A stretch of 64,000 bases of DNA from Ectothiorhodospira lacustris (GTDB taxonomy: Bacteria > Pseudomonadota > Gammaproteobacteria > Ectothiorhodospirales > Ectothiorhodospiraceae). The stretch covers positions 1-64,000 of the forward strand of contig NZ_JAJNQN010000015.1 in NCBI RefSeq assembly GCF_022227845.1, in the 5' to 3' direction. This document shows, piece by piece, positions 19,923 to 29,300 of this stretch. Under the pieces are notes generated by a model that did no database searches, had not been told where the DNA came from, and worked only from the letters and a program-made list of their open reading frames with translations. A program made the translations under genes and the position numbers. How positions within the stretch are numbered: position 1 is the stretch's first letter; each line of letters starts with the position of its first letter.

Positions 19923-21473
19923 ATGGGCAATCCAGCAGAAAATAGGGTGTTGGCTACCGTCGTCGACAGCGCAGAATATGAAGTTCAACCTCAACCCGGC
20001 GTTCGTAACACATCCCACAGTGGGCTGAGTTCGGCTACGGCGGGGATAAAGCGGCCGGTCAGGGTCAGGCACGGTCATATCAATATCCTCGGACGGGATA
20101 TCTCCACCCCGGTCATTTTCCTGGCCTCCGCCGAGGCCCTGGTCTTCGGCCTGGCACTTCTGGCCGCCTGTTTCATCAAACTTCCGTTTCCACCGCCCCT
20201 CCCGGCCGTATTGGACATCATCTGGTCCCTGCAGATGCTGGCCTTTGTTGTGCTGGGCATGGTGGGTATGCTGAGTATGGGCCTTTACCGACGGGGATTC
20301 CGCGGTGGCGCCAACGCAGTGGTACTACGGATCCTGGGCGCCGCCCTGCTGTCGGTCGCCATGATGTCCATGCTCTTTTATGTCTTTCCGGACCTGTACT
20401 TTGGTCGTGGCATCATGGCCATCGCCATGGGCCTGGCCATTCCCGGCATATTGGTCACCCGTTTCGGCATTTTCCGGCTGCTGGCTCACGATGCCTTCAA
20501 GCGGCGGGTGCTGGTACTGGGGGCGGGGGAGTCTGCCCAACTGTTCAATCGCCTGCGGCGCAAGTCCGATCAGGTGGGTTTCATCCTCGTGGGGTTTGTG
20601 CCCAGACCCGGGGAAAAGACCAAGGTGGCCAGTGATTCCACGCTGAGGCTGGACACCCCGTTACCCGAGTTCGTGCGCAGTCATCACGTGGACGATCTTG
20701 TCATCGCCTATGATGATCCCCGCGGCGGCTTTCCGGCGGAGGAGTTGATGCATTGCAAGATGCAGGGTCTGCATGTGCTGGACATCGCCGACTTCTTCGA
20801 GCGGGAGGCGGGTTTGCTCAAGCTGGATATCTTGCGTCCCTCCAGCATGATCTTCGGACGGGGCTTTCGCCAGACCCTCTATCAGCAGTATGCCAAGCGC
20901 GCACTGGACGTGGTCACCAGTCTGGCCATGCTGGCCTTTGTCTGGCCCTTCATGCTGATCTGTGCCGTCGCCGTCATGATCGAGAGCAAGGGGCAGGGTT
21001 CGGTCGTCTTCCGCCAGGTGCGCACCGGGCAGCATGGCAAGCCCTTCACGCTGTTCAAGTTCCGCAGCATGATCATGGATGCTGAGAAGGACGGCGTGGC
21101 CCGCTGGGCCCAGAAATCCGATCCCCGGGTCACCCGCTTTGGTGCCTTCATGCGCAAGACACGACTGGATGAGTTGCCCCAACTCATCAACGTGCTGCGC
21201 GGCGACATGAGCTTCGTCGGTCCACGGCCCGAGCGCCCCGAGTTTGTGGAACAACTGGGCGGCAAACTCCCCTATTATCACCATCGCCACTGGGTCAAGC
21301 CGGGGCTCACCGGTTGGGCCCAGATCCATTACCCATACGGGGCCTCCGAGAAGGATGCCTTCGAGAAGCTCAAATACGATCTTTATTATGTGAAGAATCA
21401 GAGCATGTCCCTGGATCTGCTGACCATTGTCCAGACCGTGGAAGTCGTTCTCTGGGGCAGAGGCTCGCGCTGA
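19923..21473 (+). CDS. PEP-CTERM-system-associated sugar transferase (EpsB/WcaJ-like)
   Basis: Membrane polyprenyl-phosphate sugar-1-phosphate transferase that starts exopolysaccharide repeat-unit synthesis. 516 residues from ATG 19923 (GAGAGG upstream); the frame is open back to 19824 but without family resemblance. Four to five membrane spans lie at about 55-170, a CoA-binding-like Rossmann region at about 190-320 (RRVLVLGAGESAQLFNRLRR), and the C-terminal catalytic domain starts KRALDVVTSLAMLAF and contains VVFRQVRTGQHGKPFTLFKF, TRLDELPQLINVL and GPRPERPEFV. It resembles the EpsB subfamily of exosortase/PEP-CTERM loci, fitting prsK and prsR next door. The CRP-like boxes probably control it. 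Confidence 0.9.
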   Translation: MGNPAENRVLATVVDSAEYEVQPQPGVRNTSHSGLSSATAGIKRPVRVRHGHINILGRDISTPVIFLASAEALVFGLALLAACFIKLPFPPPLPAVLDIIWSLQMLAFVVLGMVGMLSMGLYRRGFRGGANAVVLRILGAALLSVAMMSMLFYVFPDLYFGRGIMAIAMGLAIPGILVTRFGIFRLLAHDAFKRRVLVLGAGESAQLFNRLRRKSDQVGFILVGFVPRPGEKTKVASDSTLRLDTPLPEFVRSHHVDDLVIAYDDPRGGFPAEELMHCKMQGLHVLDIADFFEREAGLLKLDILRPSSMIFGRGFRQTLYQQYAKRALDVVTSLAMLAFVWPFMLICAVAVMIESKGQGSVVFRQVRTGQHGKPFTLFKFRSMIMDAEKDGVARWAQKSDPRVTRFGAFMRKTRLDELPQLINVLRGDMSFVGPRPERPEFVEQLGGKLPYYHHRHWVKPGLTGWAQIHYPYGASEKDAFEKLKYDLYYVKNQSMSLDLLTIVQTVEVVLWGRGSR

Positions 21474-21512
21474 CAGCGGTCAGCCTTCACGCTCCCCCGC
21501 AGGCATCGTTCT

Positions 21513-21552
21513 CCCTCACCCCGACCCTCTCCCACGCGGGCGGGGAGGAGGG
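21513..21552. repeat. CCCTCACCCC-ACCCTCTCCC-type dispersed repeat
   Basis: CCCTCACCCCGACCCTCTCCC followed by GGGCGGGGAGGAGGG. A related element is seen at 58305-58343 and a variant near 48456-48492. In this copy its right edge lies immediately before the prsK ribosome-binding site. Confidence 0.55.
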
Positions 21553-21571
21553 ATGACCATGGAGGTTTCCC

Positions 21572-23704
21572 GTGTCCCTGGGCGTGACCGGATACGCCAT
21601 CGCCGCCACCGGCTTTTTCGCTCTGCTGGCCGTGCTGCTGATCGGCTGGCAGCGCCGCCTGCAGGGCGCCTTGCTGATCCTGGCCGCCGCTGCCGGCATC
21701 CTCTGGGCGCTGACCCTGGCCGCCCAGGCCGCTTGGCCCGAACGCATCCCCCTGTTCCTTGCTTTCCCCGCCGAACTGCTCCGGGATGCGGCCTGGATCG
21801 GATTTCTCTGGGGGTTGCTCTGGCAGGCACGCCCCGGCACGCCCTCATCCCCGGCAGACGCCGCGAATACTGATCCGGGTCGTCCTCTCATCTTGCTGGG
21901 TGTGGCGGCATTGCTGCTGATCCTGGGGCTATCCATCTACCTGCTGCTCCATTCCATGCTGCCGGAGGCCTGGATGCGCGGGGATGTCCTCCTCGGCGGC
22001 AAGCTCTTGCTGACCCTCATTGCCCTGTTGCTGGTGGAACAGATCTACCGCAATACTTCCCGGGAGGGGCGGTGGGCGATCAAATATCTGTGTCTCGGTG
22101 TGGGAGGCATCTATCTGTTCGATTTTTACATGTACGCCGAGTCCCTGCTGTTTCGCAACGTGGATGCGGGTCTGTGGGAGGCGAGGGGATTCATCAACGC
22201 TTTGGTAGTGCCCCTGATCGCCGTGTCTGCCGCCCGCAATCCCCGGTGGTCCCTGGATGTCTATGTCTCTCGGGGCATGGTCTTCCACACAGCCACCCTG
22301 TTGGGGGCCGGTGTCTATCTACTGCTGATGGCGGCGGCAGGCTACTATCTGCGGGTCTTCGGCGGTGAATGGGGCAAGGTATTCCAAGTCGTATTCCTGT
22401 TTGCTGCCCTGGTGAGCCTGTTGGCGCTGGCTGCCTCCGGGCGCCTGCGCGCTCAGTTCAAGGTCTTTGTCAGCAAACACTTTTTTAACTACAAGTACGA
22501 CTATCGGGAAGAGTGGCTGCGTTTCATCTCCACCCTGGCCGACGAGACCCGGCATGAGGCCCTGCCCACCCGGGTGATCCGCGCCCTGGCGGATATCGTC
22601 GACAGCCCCGGTGGGCAGCTGTGGATGCGCAGCGGCGGTCGGCATTTCACCCAGATGGCCCAGATCAACATGGCCGAGGCCGGCCACCATGCCGAGCCGA
22701 TGGACGGCAGTCTGGCCTGCTATCTGCTGGACACGGGCTGGGTGCTGGACGTGGAGGAATGCCGGTCCGAACCCCACCGCCATCCCGATCTGCGGCTGCC
22801 GGACTGGATACGGCACAGTGAACGGATCTGGCTGCTGATTCCATTGAAACAAGGGCAGGAATTGCTGGGCTTCGTGGTGCTGCTGCCCCCCAGGGCCCAC
22901 CGCACCATGAACTGGGAGGACCGGGACCTGCTCAAGACCGCCGGGCTTCAGGCCGCCAGCCATCTGGCCCAGATGCAGGCCCTGCAGGCCCTGTCCGAGG
23001 CCCGGCAGTTCGAGGCCTTCAACCGGCTGTCCGCCTATGTGGTGCATGACCTGAAGAACCTGATCGCCCAGCTGTCCCTGGTGGTCAGCAATGCCCGACG
23101 CCATGGCGACAATCCGGCCTTTCTCAAGGATGCCATCGGCACGGTGGAAAACGCCGTGGAGCGCATGAACAAGCTCATGCTGCAGTTGCGTACCGGAGAT
23201 CCGGGGCGTGACATGGCGCCGGTGGATGTGGCACTTCTGGCCGCCCGCGCCGTGGCGCAGGCTCAGGGGCGTGCACCGATGCCGGAACTGGCTCACAATG
23301 GAGCGCCGATCCCGGTATTGGCTGACCCGGAGAGATTGCTGTCCGTGATGAATCATCTGATCCAGAATGCCCAGGAAGCCACGCCGCCCGAGGGCGAGGT
23401 GAGGCTCAATCTCCGGCGTGACAGCCGCCAGGCTTACCTGGAGATCCGCGACAGCGGCACCGGCATGACGGCCGAGTTCATCCGCGAACGCCTGTTCCGG
23501 CCCTTTGATACCACCAAGGGACTCACCGGCATGGGCATCGGCGCCTATGAAAGCCGTGAATTCGTTCGCGCCCTGGGGGGGGATCTGGAGGTGTGGAGCG
23601 AACCGGGCGTGGGGTCGCGATTCCGGATCAGTATTCCTTTGGCCCAGGAACAAGAAGAAGCCCCTCTCCCGCTCGCAGAAAAGCAACCAGACCACGGCCA
23701 GTGA
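21572..23704 (+). CDS. prsK: PEP-CTERM system histidine kinase PrsK
   Basis: Sensor kinase of the exosortase-associated two-component system. 710 residues: eight or so N-terminal membrane segments (about 5-290), a GAF-like region (about 330-480), the dimerisation/phosphoacceptor helix with VVHDLKNLIAQLSLVV (about 491), and an ATPase domain with N-box HLIQNAQEA, DSGTGM and GMGIGAYESREFV. The GTG at 21572 has GGAGG six bases upstream. prsR starts 12 bases after its stop. The membrane N-terminus presumably reads an envelope or exopolysaccharide signal; its identity is unknown. Confidence 0.92.
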   Translation: MSLGVTGYAIAATGFFALLAVLLIGWQRRLQGALLILAAAAGILWALTLAAQAAWPERIPLFLAFPAELLRDAAWIGFLWGLLWQARPGTPSSPADAANTDPGRPLILLGVAALLLILGLSIYLLLHSMLPEAWMRGDVLLGGKLLLTLIALLLVEQIYRNTSREGRWAIKYLCLGVGGIYLFDFYMYAESLLFRNVDAGLWEARGFINALVVPLIAVSAARNPRWSLDVYVSRGMVFHTATLLGAGVYLLLMAAAGYYLRVFGGEWGKVFQVVFLFAALVSLLALAASGRLRAQFKVFVSKHFFNYKYDYREEWLRFISTLADETRHEALPTRVIRALADIVDSPGGQLWMRSGGRHFTQMAQINMAEAGHHAEPMDGSLACYLLDTGWVLDVEECRSEPHRHPDLRLPDWIRHSERIWLLIPLKQGQELLGFVVLLPPRAHRTMNWEDRDLLKTAGLQAASHLAQMQALQALSEARQFEAFNRLSAYVVHDLKNLIAQLSLVVSNARRHGDNPAFLKDAIGTVENAVERMNKLMLQLRTGDPGRDMAPVDVALLAARAVAQAQGRAPMPELAHNGAPIPVLADPERLLSVMNHLIQNAQEATPPEGEVRLNLRRDSRQAYLEIRDSGTGMTAEFIRERLFRPFDTTKGLTGMGIGAYESREFVRALGGDLEVWSEPGVGSRFRISIPLAQEQEEAPLPLAEKQPDHGQ

Positions 23705-23716
23705 GGCACCCAGACG

Positions 23717-25090
23717 TTGACCGGAAGCACTCAGCAAAATCCCGTACTTCTCCTGGTGGAGGACGACCCCGGCCTGCTCAGTCAGCTGCGCTGGTGTTTT
23801 GACGACTTCGAGGTCCTGACCGCTCAGAACCGGGAGGAGGCCATTGCCCAGTTGCGTCGCGGCGAACCCTCCGTGGTCACCCTGGACCTGGGTCTGCCGC
23901 CGGATCCGGGCGGTGCCACCGAAGGTCTTGCCACCTTGGAGCAGATCCTCTCCCTGGCCCCGGAGACCAAGGTGATCGTGGTCACCGGCAACAACGACCG
24001 CGACAACGCCGTCAAGGCCGTGGCCCTGGGGGCCTACGATTTCTACCAGAAGCCGGTGGACGCGGACATCCTCAATCTCATCGTCAGGCGTGCTCACCGC
24101 CTGTTCGAACTGGAAGCGGAAAACCGCCGCCTGTCGGCCCGCCAGGCCACCGAACCCCTGCCGGGCCTCATTGCCGCCAGCCCGGAGATGCTCAAGGTCT
24201 GCCGCACCGTGGAAAAGGTGGCGCCCACCGATGCTACTACCCTGCTGCTGGGCGACAGCGGCACCGGCAAGGAAGTGATTGCCCAGGCCCTCCATGGGCT
24301 GAGTCGCCGCAATAAAGGCCCCTTCGTGGCCATCAACTGCGCCGCCATCCCGGAAAACCTGCTGGAAAGCGAACTGTTCGGCTATGAAAAAGGCGCCTTC
24401 ACCGGTGCCGTCAAGCAGACCCGGGGCAAGATCGAGTACGCCGACGGCGGCACCCTGTTCCTGGACGAAGTGGGCGACCTGCCCATGCCTCTGCAGGCCA
24501 AGCTGCTGCGGTTTTTGCAGGAGCGGGTCATCGAGCGCATCGGCGGCCGGGGAGAGATCCCCGTGGACGTACGGGTGGTCTGTGCCACCCACCAGGACCT
24601 TTCCACCCTCATTGCCGAGGACCGGTTCCGCGAGGACCTGTTCTACCGTATCAGTGAAATCACCATCCATATCCCGGCCCTGAAGGATCGTATCGGTGAC
24701 GCCCACCTGCTGGCCCGTGTGCTGTTGGAACGATTTGCCGGCAAGCAGGGGCGTACCATGCGCGGTTTCTCACAGGATGCCCAGAGCGCCATCGAACGCC
24801 ATGACTGGCCGGGCAACGTGCGGGAACTGGAAAATCGCATCAAGCGGGCGGTGATCATGGCCGAAGGCAACCAGGTGACGGCGGAGGATCTGGAACTGTC
24901 GGCCGACGGCGAAGACCCGCTCATGCTCAACCTGCGTCGGGTACGCGACGAGGCGGAAGGCAAGGCGGTGCGGCGGACATTGCAGATGGTGGGGGGCAAT
25001 ATCTCCCGGGCGGCTGAACTGCTGGGGGTGAGCCGGCCGACGCTATATGATTTGTTGAAGAAGCATGATTTAGGCAAAGAGGATGCCTGA
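23717..25090 (+). CDS. prsR: PEP-CTERM-box response regulator PrsR (sigma-54 activator)
   Basis: NtrC-type regulator, cognate of PrsK. 457 residues: receiver domain (1-125; phosphoacceptor Asp in TLDLGLPP, conserved Lys in YQKPVDAD), AAA+ domain (about 150-380) with Walker A GDSGTGKEV, sigma-54-contacting GAFTGA and Walker B GGTLFLDEVGDLP, and a C-terminal Fis-type helix-turn-helix (GGNISRAAELLGVSRPTLYDLL). TTG start with GAGG ten bases upstream. In exosortase genomes this family activates sigma-54 promoters of PEP-CTERM genes. A matching sigma-54 site is present before the PEP-CTERM gene at 36 kb. Confidence 0.93.
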   Translation: MTGSTQQNPVLLLVEDDPGLLSQLRWCFDDFEVLTAQNREEAIAQLRRGEPSVVTLDLGLPPDPGGATEGLATLEQILSLAPETKVIVVTGNNDRDNAVKAVALGAYDFYQKPVDADILNLIVRRAHRLFELEAENRRLSARQATEPLPGLIAASPEMLKVCRTVEKVAPTDATTLLLGDSGTGKEVIAQALHGLSRRNKGPFVAINCAAIPENLLESELFGYEKGAFTGAVKQTRGKIEYADGGTLFLDEVGDLPMPLQAKLLRFLQERVIERIGGRGEIPVDVRVVCATHQDLSTLIAEDRFREDLFYRISEITIHIPALKDRIGDAHLLARVLLERFAGKQGRTMRGFSQDAQSAIERHDWPGNVRELENRIKRAVIMAEGNQVTAEDLELSADGEDPLMLNLRRVRDEAEGKAVRRTLQMVGGNISRAAELLGVSRPTLYDLLKKHDLGKEDA

Positions 25091-25183
25091 ATCCGGCGTG
25101 CCCTACGATGGCGCCGGCCTGGACGCCGGATCCCTCGGCGCCCTTGTGCCGGATGTGGTCGAGCCGGTGCTCTATAAGGTGCT

Positions 25184-26452
25184 CTACAAAAGTGACCTGA
25201 TCTGTCTTTCGAAGCGCAGGCCGGTGTCATGTTCCGCTACGATCCTGGCCCACGTTTGGGCGTTTTCCGCATAGTCGGGCACCTCAAGCAGTTGACTCGC
25301 CAGTCTGGCGATTCCCTCGGGAGAGACCTGTCCGGCGCGCATCCGTGTCCCCGTGCCGGATTTTTCAACACACATCATGTTTAGGTACTGATCCATGTTG
25401 TCGGCAATCCCGAGGATCGGCACGCCGGCGGCTAGCGCCTGCTGGGTGGAAAGGCTACCGCCGTTACAGATCATCAGCGATGATCGGGCCGCGGCCTCAA
25501 TGCCCGGCAGGAAATCGGCAGTCAGGGCGTTGTCGGGGAGGTCGTTCAGGGTGCGGCCGGAGGTGGCGGCAATGACGGTTACGGGCAGGGCGGCCAGACC
25601 CTGCAGGATGCGGGGCAGGATCCGCTGATCCCCGGAACTGCCCAGGGCGACGTAGACGATGGGGCGGTCCTCCGGCAGCGTGTCCCACCAGTCGGGTCTG
25701 GGACTGTCCGGCGACCAGAGTATCGGACCAAGCCACTGATGGTTGGCCGGTAGGGAAGTGGTCGGCACAAATGCCGGGATGTCCGCATAGAGTGTCAGGT
25801 CAGCGTCCGTGTAAGCCTTCTGCAGGCTGCCGCCCAGGCTGGGTAGCCCGTATTCCCTGCGGATGGTATTGAGCCCCTGGGCATGCAGGGCAAAGATCGT
25901 GGGCTGTAGCCTGGAGAAAAACCACTCGGACAGCCCGACCCCGAACACCCGGGTGATCGGATGTTCGGGTAGCGGAAATTTCAGGCGTGAGTAGGGGGAC
26001 CAGTAGGCGTTGGTGATGGTGACGTAAGGCACCTTGCAAAGGCGCGCGCTGATGCCCAGGGAGATCCGGAAGTCTCCCACGACAAGGTCCGGTCGAGTGG
26101 ATTCCAGTAGTTCAAGATCCGAGCGTACGTAGTCTCGCAGGGTAGGCTTGTCGTAAACCGCTTTGCCCTTGGCAAGGTTTTCCAGAAAATCCCTCGAAGG
26201 AATCGTCCGCAGGGGGCGCAGATCCCCGGGCAGGGCATCGAAAAGTTTCAGGTAGCGGTCATCACAGGCAAATATGATCTGGTAGCGGGCAGGATCCAGG
26301 CCACGGGCCATCACCATGGGGCGCACCACATGGGCCAGAGTGACGGATTCACCGACGAACAGGATGCGTTTCCTGTCCGCCTGGTGGTGTGCCGGCATTT
26401 TACTTTCCATCCCTGGACTGTGTGTTTTATCGGGATGGAAGATCGCGGTCAT
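25184..26452 (-). CDS. UGT/MGT-type glycosyltransferase (GT1-like)
   Basis: 422 residues with the two-domain GT-B architecture: N-terminal RILFVGESVTLAHVVRPMVMARGL (acceptor side) and C-terminal nucleotide-sugar motif IVYVALGSSGDQRIL, DFLPGIEAAARSSLMICNGGSLSTQQALAAGVPILGI. This resembles macrolide/rhamnosyl/steryl glycosyltransferases that decorate lipids and small molecules rather than polysaccharide polymerases. The ATG at 26452 overlaps the stop of the ThiF-nitroreductase gene (ATGA), so it is the third gene of the operon starting at 29300. Acceptor and sugar unknown; an N-acyl amino acid derivative is my inference. Confidence 0.85.
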   Translation of the reverse strand: MTAIFHPDKTHSPGMESKMPAHHQADRKRILFVGESVTLAHVVRPMVMARGLDPARYQIIFACDDRYLKLFDALPGDLRPLRTIPSRDFLENLAKGKAVYDKPTLRDYVRSDLELLESTRPDLVVGDFRISLGISARLCKVPYVTITNAYWSPYSRLKFPLPEHPITRVFGVGLSEWFFSRLQPTIFALHAQGLNTIRREYGLPSLGGSLQKAYTDADLTLYADIPAFVPTTSLPANHQWLGPILWSPDSPRPDWWDTLPEDRPIVYVALGSSGDQRILPRILQGLAALPVTVIAATSGRTLNDLPDNALTADFLPGIEAAARSSLMICNGGSLSTQQALAAGVPILGIADNMDQYLNMMCVEKSGTGTRMRAGQVSPEGIARLASQLLEVPDYAENAQTWARIVAEHDTGLRFERQIRSLL

Positions 26453-28446
26453 GAAGTAATTTTGTCGTGTCCGGAAGTCTTGAGCAATTTTGACAGGGGC
26501 AGGCGCAGGGACCGTGCCGCCGGATTGGGACCGTAGCCGACCCGGCCCATGAAGACTCCCTGGTGTACCGCGGTCTCGCCCGCCAGGGCCTGCAGATCCC
26601 GGGTCAGCCTGACGGCCCGCTCGATGGATTTGGGCACGCGGCTGAATTCTACCTGTTCATGCACATAGGATGCGAAGATCAGCGGCGTCATCTCCGGCTG
26701 GAATTGCAGGCCCAGTCGGGTTGCGGTCAGCCAGAAACGCTGCATGGCCCGGCCACCGGCAATGTAGTCGTCCATGGTGGTCAGCGGCTGTCTGGATACG
26801 ATGATGAAATGCGCCCCGCAATTCAGGGCCGGGAGCAGGTCCATCTGCAGTCTTGGCAGCAGGGTGCCTCCCAGGTAGCGGTTGAGGAAATGAACCCGTT
26901 GCCAACTGGCCAGTGCCCAGCGCATCAGCTTCAACCCCAGGGGGTCCATGCCCAGGGCCTGATCGGGGATGCGCTCGGTGCTGTACTGCGCATTCCAGTC
27001 GATGATGCTGCTGTGGACCGGATAGGCCTCGGGGGTGGTCAGGCGGATCAGGGCGTTATCCCACAGCAGCCTGGCCATGCGGCGACGTTCTTTGGGCTCT
27101 TGCAGCCAGACTACGTCATGCTCCGGGCCCGCCGCCGCTTCCAGCGCGGCACGATGACGGGATGTAAGGGGGCGGCGCTGCATGGATCGGCGCTGGGTAC
27201 TACGGGCCGCAATGAAGGGTGCCAGGGGATGGCTTCGTGCCGGGCTTTCGATCAGTTGCACGTCGAATGTGGGCCGGTTTTCAGGCGCATCCAGCCGTCG
27301 CTGGATGTCGCAACGAAATCCATGGGTAGCGGCGGCGATGTCCAGGGTTTCCAGCAATCCGCCCAGCGCGATCTGGCTGGCACGGCCCCGCAGGTCGTAG
27401 ATCACATGGTCACGGGTGTCGTGGCCGTGAATGGTGAAGCGGGTGTCGTCGTGAATCTCGAAACGCCAGGGCTGGGTGTTGTCGCCGCTGGGGGCCCAGC
27501 GGGCCTGGGAGAGGATGGTAGCCAGCGGCTTGGGCAGTTCGGGTGTGGCTGCGTCCGTGGATGCCTGTGTCTGGGTTGACAGTAGACGCGCCACCTGTCG
27601 GTAGCCGAGTTTGCATTTCAGGGTCTGCAGGGGGCCTCGGTTGCCCCAGTGCAGGCGGCCCCGGCGATACCGCGGGCGGTAGGCATCGAATACATGATAG
27701 TAGGGAGCCGGATGAATCGGCCCCCTGTTCAGCAGGATCTTCACCGCCTCGGTTCCGGTGACGCCGGCGCAGAGCTGACAGGCCATGATGGTGGAGGGAC
27801 CGCGTTTTTCAGCCAGATTCAGGCGTTGCGGGTCGACCAGATAATCACGATGGAAGCCTGACGGCGTGAGGCCCACCAGGAAGTTCACATATTGCTGTTC
27901 CACCGACAGCCCCGCCATGCGGAAATAATCCTCAAAACTCATGCCATCCGGGGTGAATATCAAATAGGCGGTACCCATGCCGATGGGGCCCGCGGTGATG
28001 GCGGGGATGCCCAGTTCGCGGCATCGGGCAAAGACTTGCGCACGTATCTGGGGAGCAAAAAAATCCAGCCCGTCCACGAACAGATCCACGCCCTCCAGAA
28101 AGGCATCGAGATTGTCCCCCTGTACACCCTCATTGAATACCTTCAGGTCCAGGGCCGGGTTGATGTCCTTGGCCATGTGCGCCAGCACTTCCGCCTTGGG
28201 GTGATCCAGGGTGCTTGTCATGGCCCCTGCCTGACGGTTGAAGTTGGCCTGCTCAAAGACATCCAGGTCGGCAATATGGAAGGCGCCGATGCCCAGTCTG
28301 GTCAGGGTGAGCAGGTGCGTACCGCCCACACCGCCCATGCCGGCGATGGCGATGCGCTTGCTTTTCAGCAGGATCTGTTCCGTTTCGGTGAGCCAGCCCA
28401 AGTTGCGTGAAAAGGCCGTCTGGTAATCGAAGTCCGATACGCTCAT
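26449..28446 (-). CDS. ThiF/E1-like and nitroreductase-like fusion protein (Rv1355c type)
   Basis: 665 residues. The N-terminal ThiF/MoeB/E1 adenylating fold has the nucleotide loop AGMGGVGGTH (35-44), acidic DLD (60-62) and ATP-contacting NFNRQ (68-72). Only one CXXC (CQLC, 223-226) is seen rather than the two zinc pairs of MoeB. From about 310 a nitroreductase-like FMN domain begins with ARWAPSGDNTQPW (315-327) and runs to the end. The architecture resembles mycobacterial Rv1355c. It suggests carboxylate adenylation coupled to a flavin-dependent redox step. It lies between an N-acyl amino acid synthase (20 bases upstream) and a glycosyltransferase (4-base overlap). The reaction is unknown. 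Confidence 0.85.
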   Translation of the reverse strand: MSVSDFDYQTAFSRNLGWLTETEQILLKSKRIAIAGMGGVGGTHLLTLTRLGIGAFHIADLDVFEQANFNRQAGAMTSTLDHPKAEVLAHMAKDINPALDLKVFNEGVQGDNLDAFLEGVDLFVDGLDFFAPQIRAQVFARCRELGIPAITAGPIGMGTAYLIFTPDGMSFEDYFRMAGLSVEQQYVNFLVGLTPSGFHRDYLVDPQRLNLAEKRGPSTIMACQLCAGVTGTEAVKILLNRGPIHPAPYYHVFDAYRPRYRRGRLHWGNRGPLQTLKCKLGYRQVARLLSTQTQASTDAATPELPKPLATILSQARWAPSGDNTQPWRFEIHDDTRFTIHGHDTRDHVIYDLRGRASQIALGGLLETLDIAAATHGFRCDIQRRLDAPENRPTFDVQLIESPARSHPLAPFIAARSTQRRSMQRRPLTSRHRAALEAAAGPEHDVVWLQEPKERRRMARLLWDNALIRLTTPEAYPVHSSIIDWNAQYSTERIPDQALGMDPLGLKLMRWALASWQRVHFLNRYLGGTLLPRLQMDLLPALNCGAHFIIVSRQPLTTMDDYIAGGRAMQRFWLTATRLGLQFQPEMTPLIFASYVHEQVEFSRVPKSIERAVRLTRDLQALAGETAVHQGVFMGRVGYGPNPAARSLRLPLSKLLKTSGHDKITS

Positions 28447-28466
28447 TCTGCTTCCCCAGGTGGTAC

Positions 28467-29300
28467 TTAAGGCTGGTTTTTCATGTCAAGGCCCATGGGG
28501 TGGTCTCCTGCACGGATCATGGTGCCCAGTTCATCCTGGGCCAGATTGTCGCGCAAGGTTGCCTCCACCCGGTCGTACAGCTGTCGCATGTCCGAGTTGA
28601 AGCCCTGCACGATGCCTTCGGCCCGAATGTAGTAGGCCGTGCGGGTGCCGTGATAGTCAGTGGGTTCACCGATCTGCTCCAGAGGGATGCCCATGCGCAT
28701 CAGGAGTTTCGCAAGCCAGTGCTCCACCATGATGAACATGTTGGGGCGGCCCACCAGCAAGGCAATGGCGGGGGAGGCGCAGATCATGGCCATGCTGACC
28801 AGGGGGTAGGTACGCATCTCCTCTTCGGAGGGCAGATCGAGCTTGTCGGGCAGGGCACCGATGCGGGTTTCGGCTTCCCTGGGGCGTCTGCGGAACTCGG
28901 GGTGTGCCGCCAAGCGGGAAATTTCACACAGCGTGTCCCTGGGCGTGCGGCGTGGGTGTCGGGGATTGCCGGGGGCCAGGCTGGCTTGGCAGTACTTTTC
29001 CAGCGGCATCATGCCATCGGGATCTTTCAGCGTGGGCAGGACGACCCGCACACAACCGGCGACGATCTCCTCGTCTGCCATCCGCTTTTCCTTGTTGTCG
29101 CCCTGGTAGATCGCCATGCAGTGGAGCGACTGGATATCGAAGCTGTCGCGCTCCAGGCCATCGGGGCAGTCATCGGGGTTTTCAAACCCGAATTCCTTCA
29201 CGTAGACGTCATATCTTGCCCGTTGTACGGCTCGGAGTTGTTCCGGGGTGCGGGCGAAATCGAGGCGGAAATACTTGAAGAAGTGGTCAATGGCTAGCAT
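28467..29300 (-). CDS. PEP-CTERM/exosortase-associated N-acyl amino acid synthase
   Basis: 277-residue GNAT-related acyltransferase of the autoinducer-synthase-like fold. Signatures: RYDVYVKEFGFEN (about 29-41), LERDSFDIQSLHCMAIYQG, and the core EISRLAAHPEFRRRPRE. Relatives from exosortase-containing bacteria make long-chain N-acyl amino acids from acyl-ACP and an amino acid. First gene of a three-gene operon with the ThiF-nitroreductase fusion and a glycosyltransferase. A second, diverged copy is encoded divergently at 29653. The substrate amino acid cannot be read from sequence. Confidence 0.88.
   Translation of the reverse strand: MLAIDHFFKYFRLDFARTPEQLRAVQRARYDVYVKEFGFENPDDCPDGLERDSFDIQSLHCMAIYQGDNKEKRMADEEIVAGCVRVVLPTLKDPDGMMPLEKYCQASLAPGNPRHPRRTPRDTLCEISRLAAHPEFRRRPREAETRIGALPDKLDLPSEEEMRTYPLVSMAMICASPAIALLVGRPNMFIMVEHWLAKLLMRMGIPLEQIGEPTDYHGTRTAYYIRAEGIVQGFNSDMRQLYDRVEATLRDNLAQDELGTMIRAGDHPMGLDMKNQP

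Noticed and set aside
22319-24706. 795-codon minus-strand open frame across prsK and prsR
   Set aside because: Antisense shadow; both sense-strand proteins have complete domain sets and the antisense translation shows no recognisable motif.
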